A stretch of DNA of 6,107 nucleotides from an uncultured Christensenella sp. (GTDB taxonomy: Bacteria; Bacillota; Clostridia; Christensenellales; Borkfalkiaceae). This document shows, piece by piece, positions 5,977 through 6,107 of the stretch. The stretch lies in NCBI GenBank assembly GCA_905212395.1, contig CAJMEI010000076.1, forward strand, positions 1-6,107, read 5' to 3'. Under the pieces are notes generated by a model. It ran no database searches. It was given only the letters and a program-made list of their open reading frames with translations, and had not been told where the DNA came from. Position numbers and translations under genes: made by a program. Position 1 is the first letter of the stretch. Each line of letters opens with the position of its first letter.

Positions 5977-6107
5977 ATGAAAAAAACAGACTATCGTGTA
6001 GAAAGGGATTCTATTGGTGTAAAGGATATTCCGGAAGATGTATATTATGGAGTACAATCCTTACGTGCGGCTGAAAATTTCCACATTACGGGGCTGAATA
6101 TGCATCC
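5977..6107 (+). CDS. aspA: Aspartate ammonia-lyase, N-terminal fragment cut by window edge
   Basis: Forty-three codons plus two bases are visible. The protein begins MKKTDYRVERDSIG and continues with IPEDVYYGVQSLRAAENFHITG (18-39), the N-terminal signature of the aspartase/fumarase superfamily. The YYGVQSLRAxENF form fits aspartase better than class II fumarase, which usually reads YWGAQTQRSxENF. Aspartase reversibly deaminates L-aspartate to fumarate and ammonia in the cytosol. The catalytic residues lie beyond the window, so activity cannot be judged. The gene has its own promoter and a GGGAGGG Shine-Dalgarno site unlike the GGAGAAA sites of its neighbours, and it uses CTG for leucine, which I did not notice in metK or secA. 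The sample is too short to prove a foreign origin. Confidence 0.85.
   Translation, partial: MKKTDYRVERDSIGVKDIPEDVYYGVQSLRAAENFHITGLNMH

Noticed and set aside
1..6107. CRISPR arrays, insertion sequences, tRNA or rRNA genes, or a novel defence system
   Set aside because: No spaced repeats, transposase motifs, terminal inverted repeats or structured RNA genes were seen. All the long frames are accounted for by five recognisable housekeeping or metabolic genes.

Overview
The window looks like a housekeeping stretch from a low-GC, AT-rich Bacillota genome, probably an uncultured clostridial lineage. Support for this: TAA stops on all three complete genes, GGAG-type Shine-Dalgarno sites with AT-rich spacers, comF lying just upstream of secA, and a SecA with an insert between helicase motifs that I recall from clostridial homologues. 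Genus cannot be named from the sequence.

Layout. 1-861 (minus): a radical SAM protein of the PflX-like family (COG1313 type), missing only its extreme C-terminus and stop. 862-974: a compact divergent promoter region. 975-2144 (plus): metK, S-adenosylmethionine synthetase, followed at 2150-2188 by a strong intrinsic terminator. 2193-2981 (plus): a ComF/ComFC-type phosphoribosyltransferase-fold protein. 2982-3106: a gap holding an orphan Shine-Dalgarno site and an imperfect hairpin, with a good promoter just before it. 3107-5791 (plus): secA, the preprotein translocase ATPase, followed by a strong terminator at 5814-5857. 5858-5976: a very AT-rich promoter region. 5977 to the end (plus): the first 43 codons of aspA (aspartate ammonia-lyase).

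Each gene seems to be its own transcription unit; there is no obvious operon. The divergent pair at the left is functionally suggestive: metK makes SAM and the opposite gene encodes a SAM-consuming enzyme, and their predicted promoters share the same -35 bases. The radical SAM promoter lies so close to its ATG that the mRNA is predicted to be leaderless. In many Bacillota the order is comF, hpf, secA, prfB; here hpf is absent between comF and secA, and aspA stands where prfB would be expected. I see no mobile element, CRISPR array, RNA gene, defence system or convincing novel system. The worthwhile observations are about regulation and gene order, and all rest on reading by eye.
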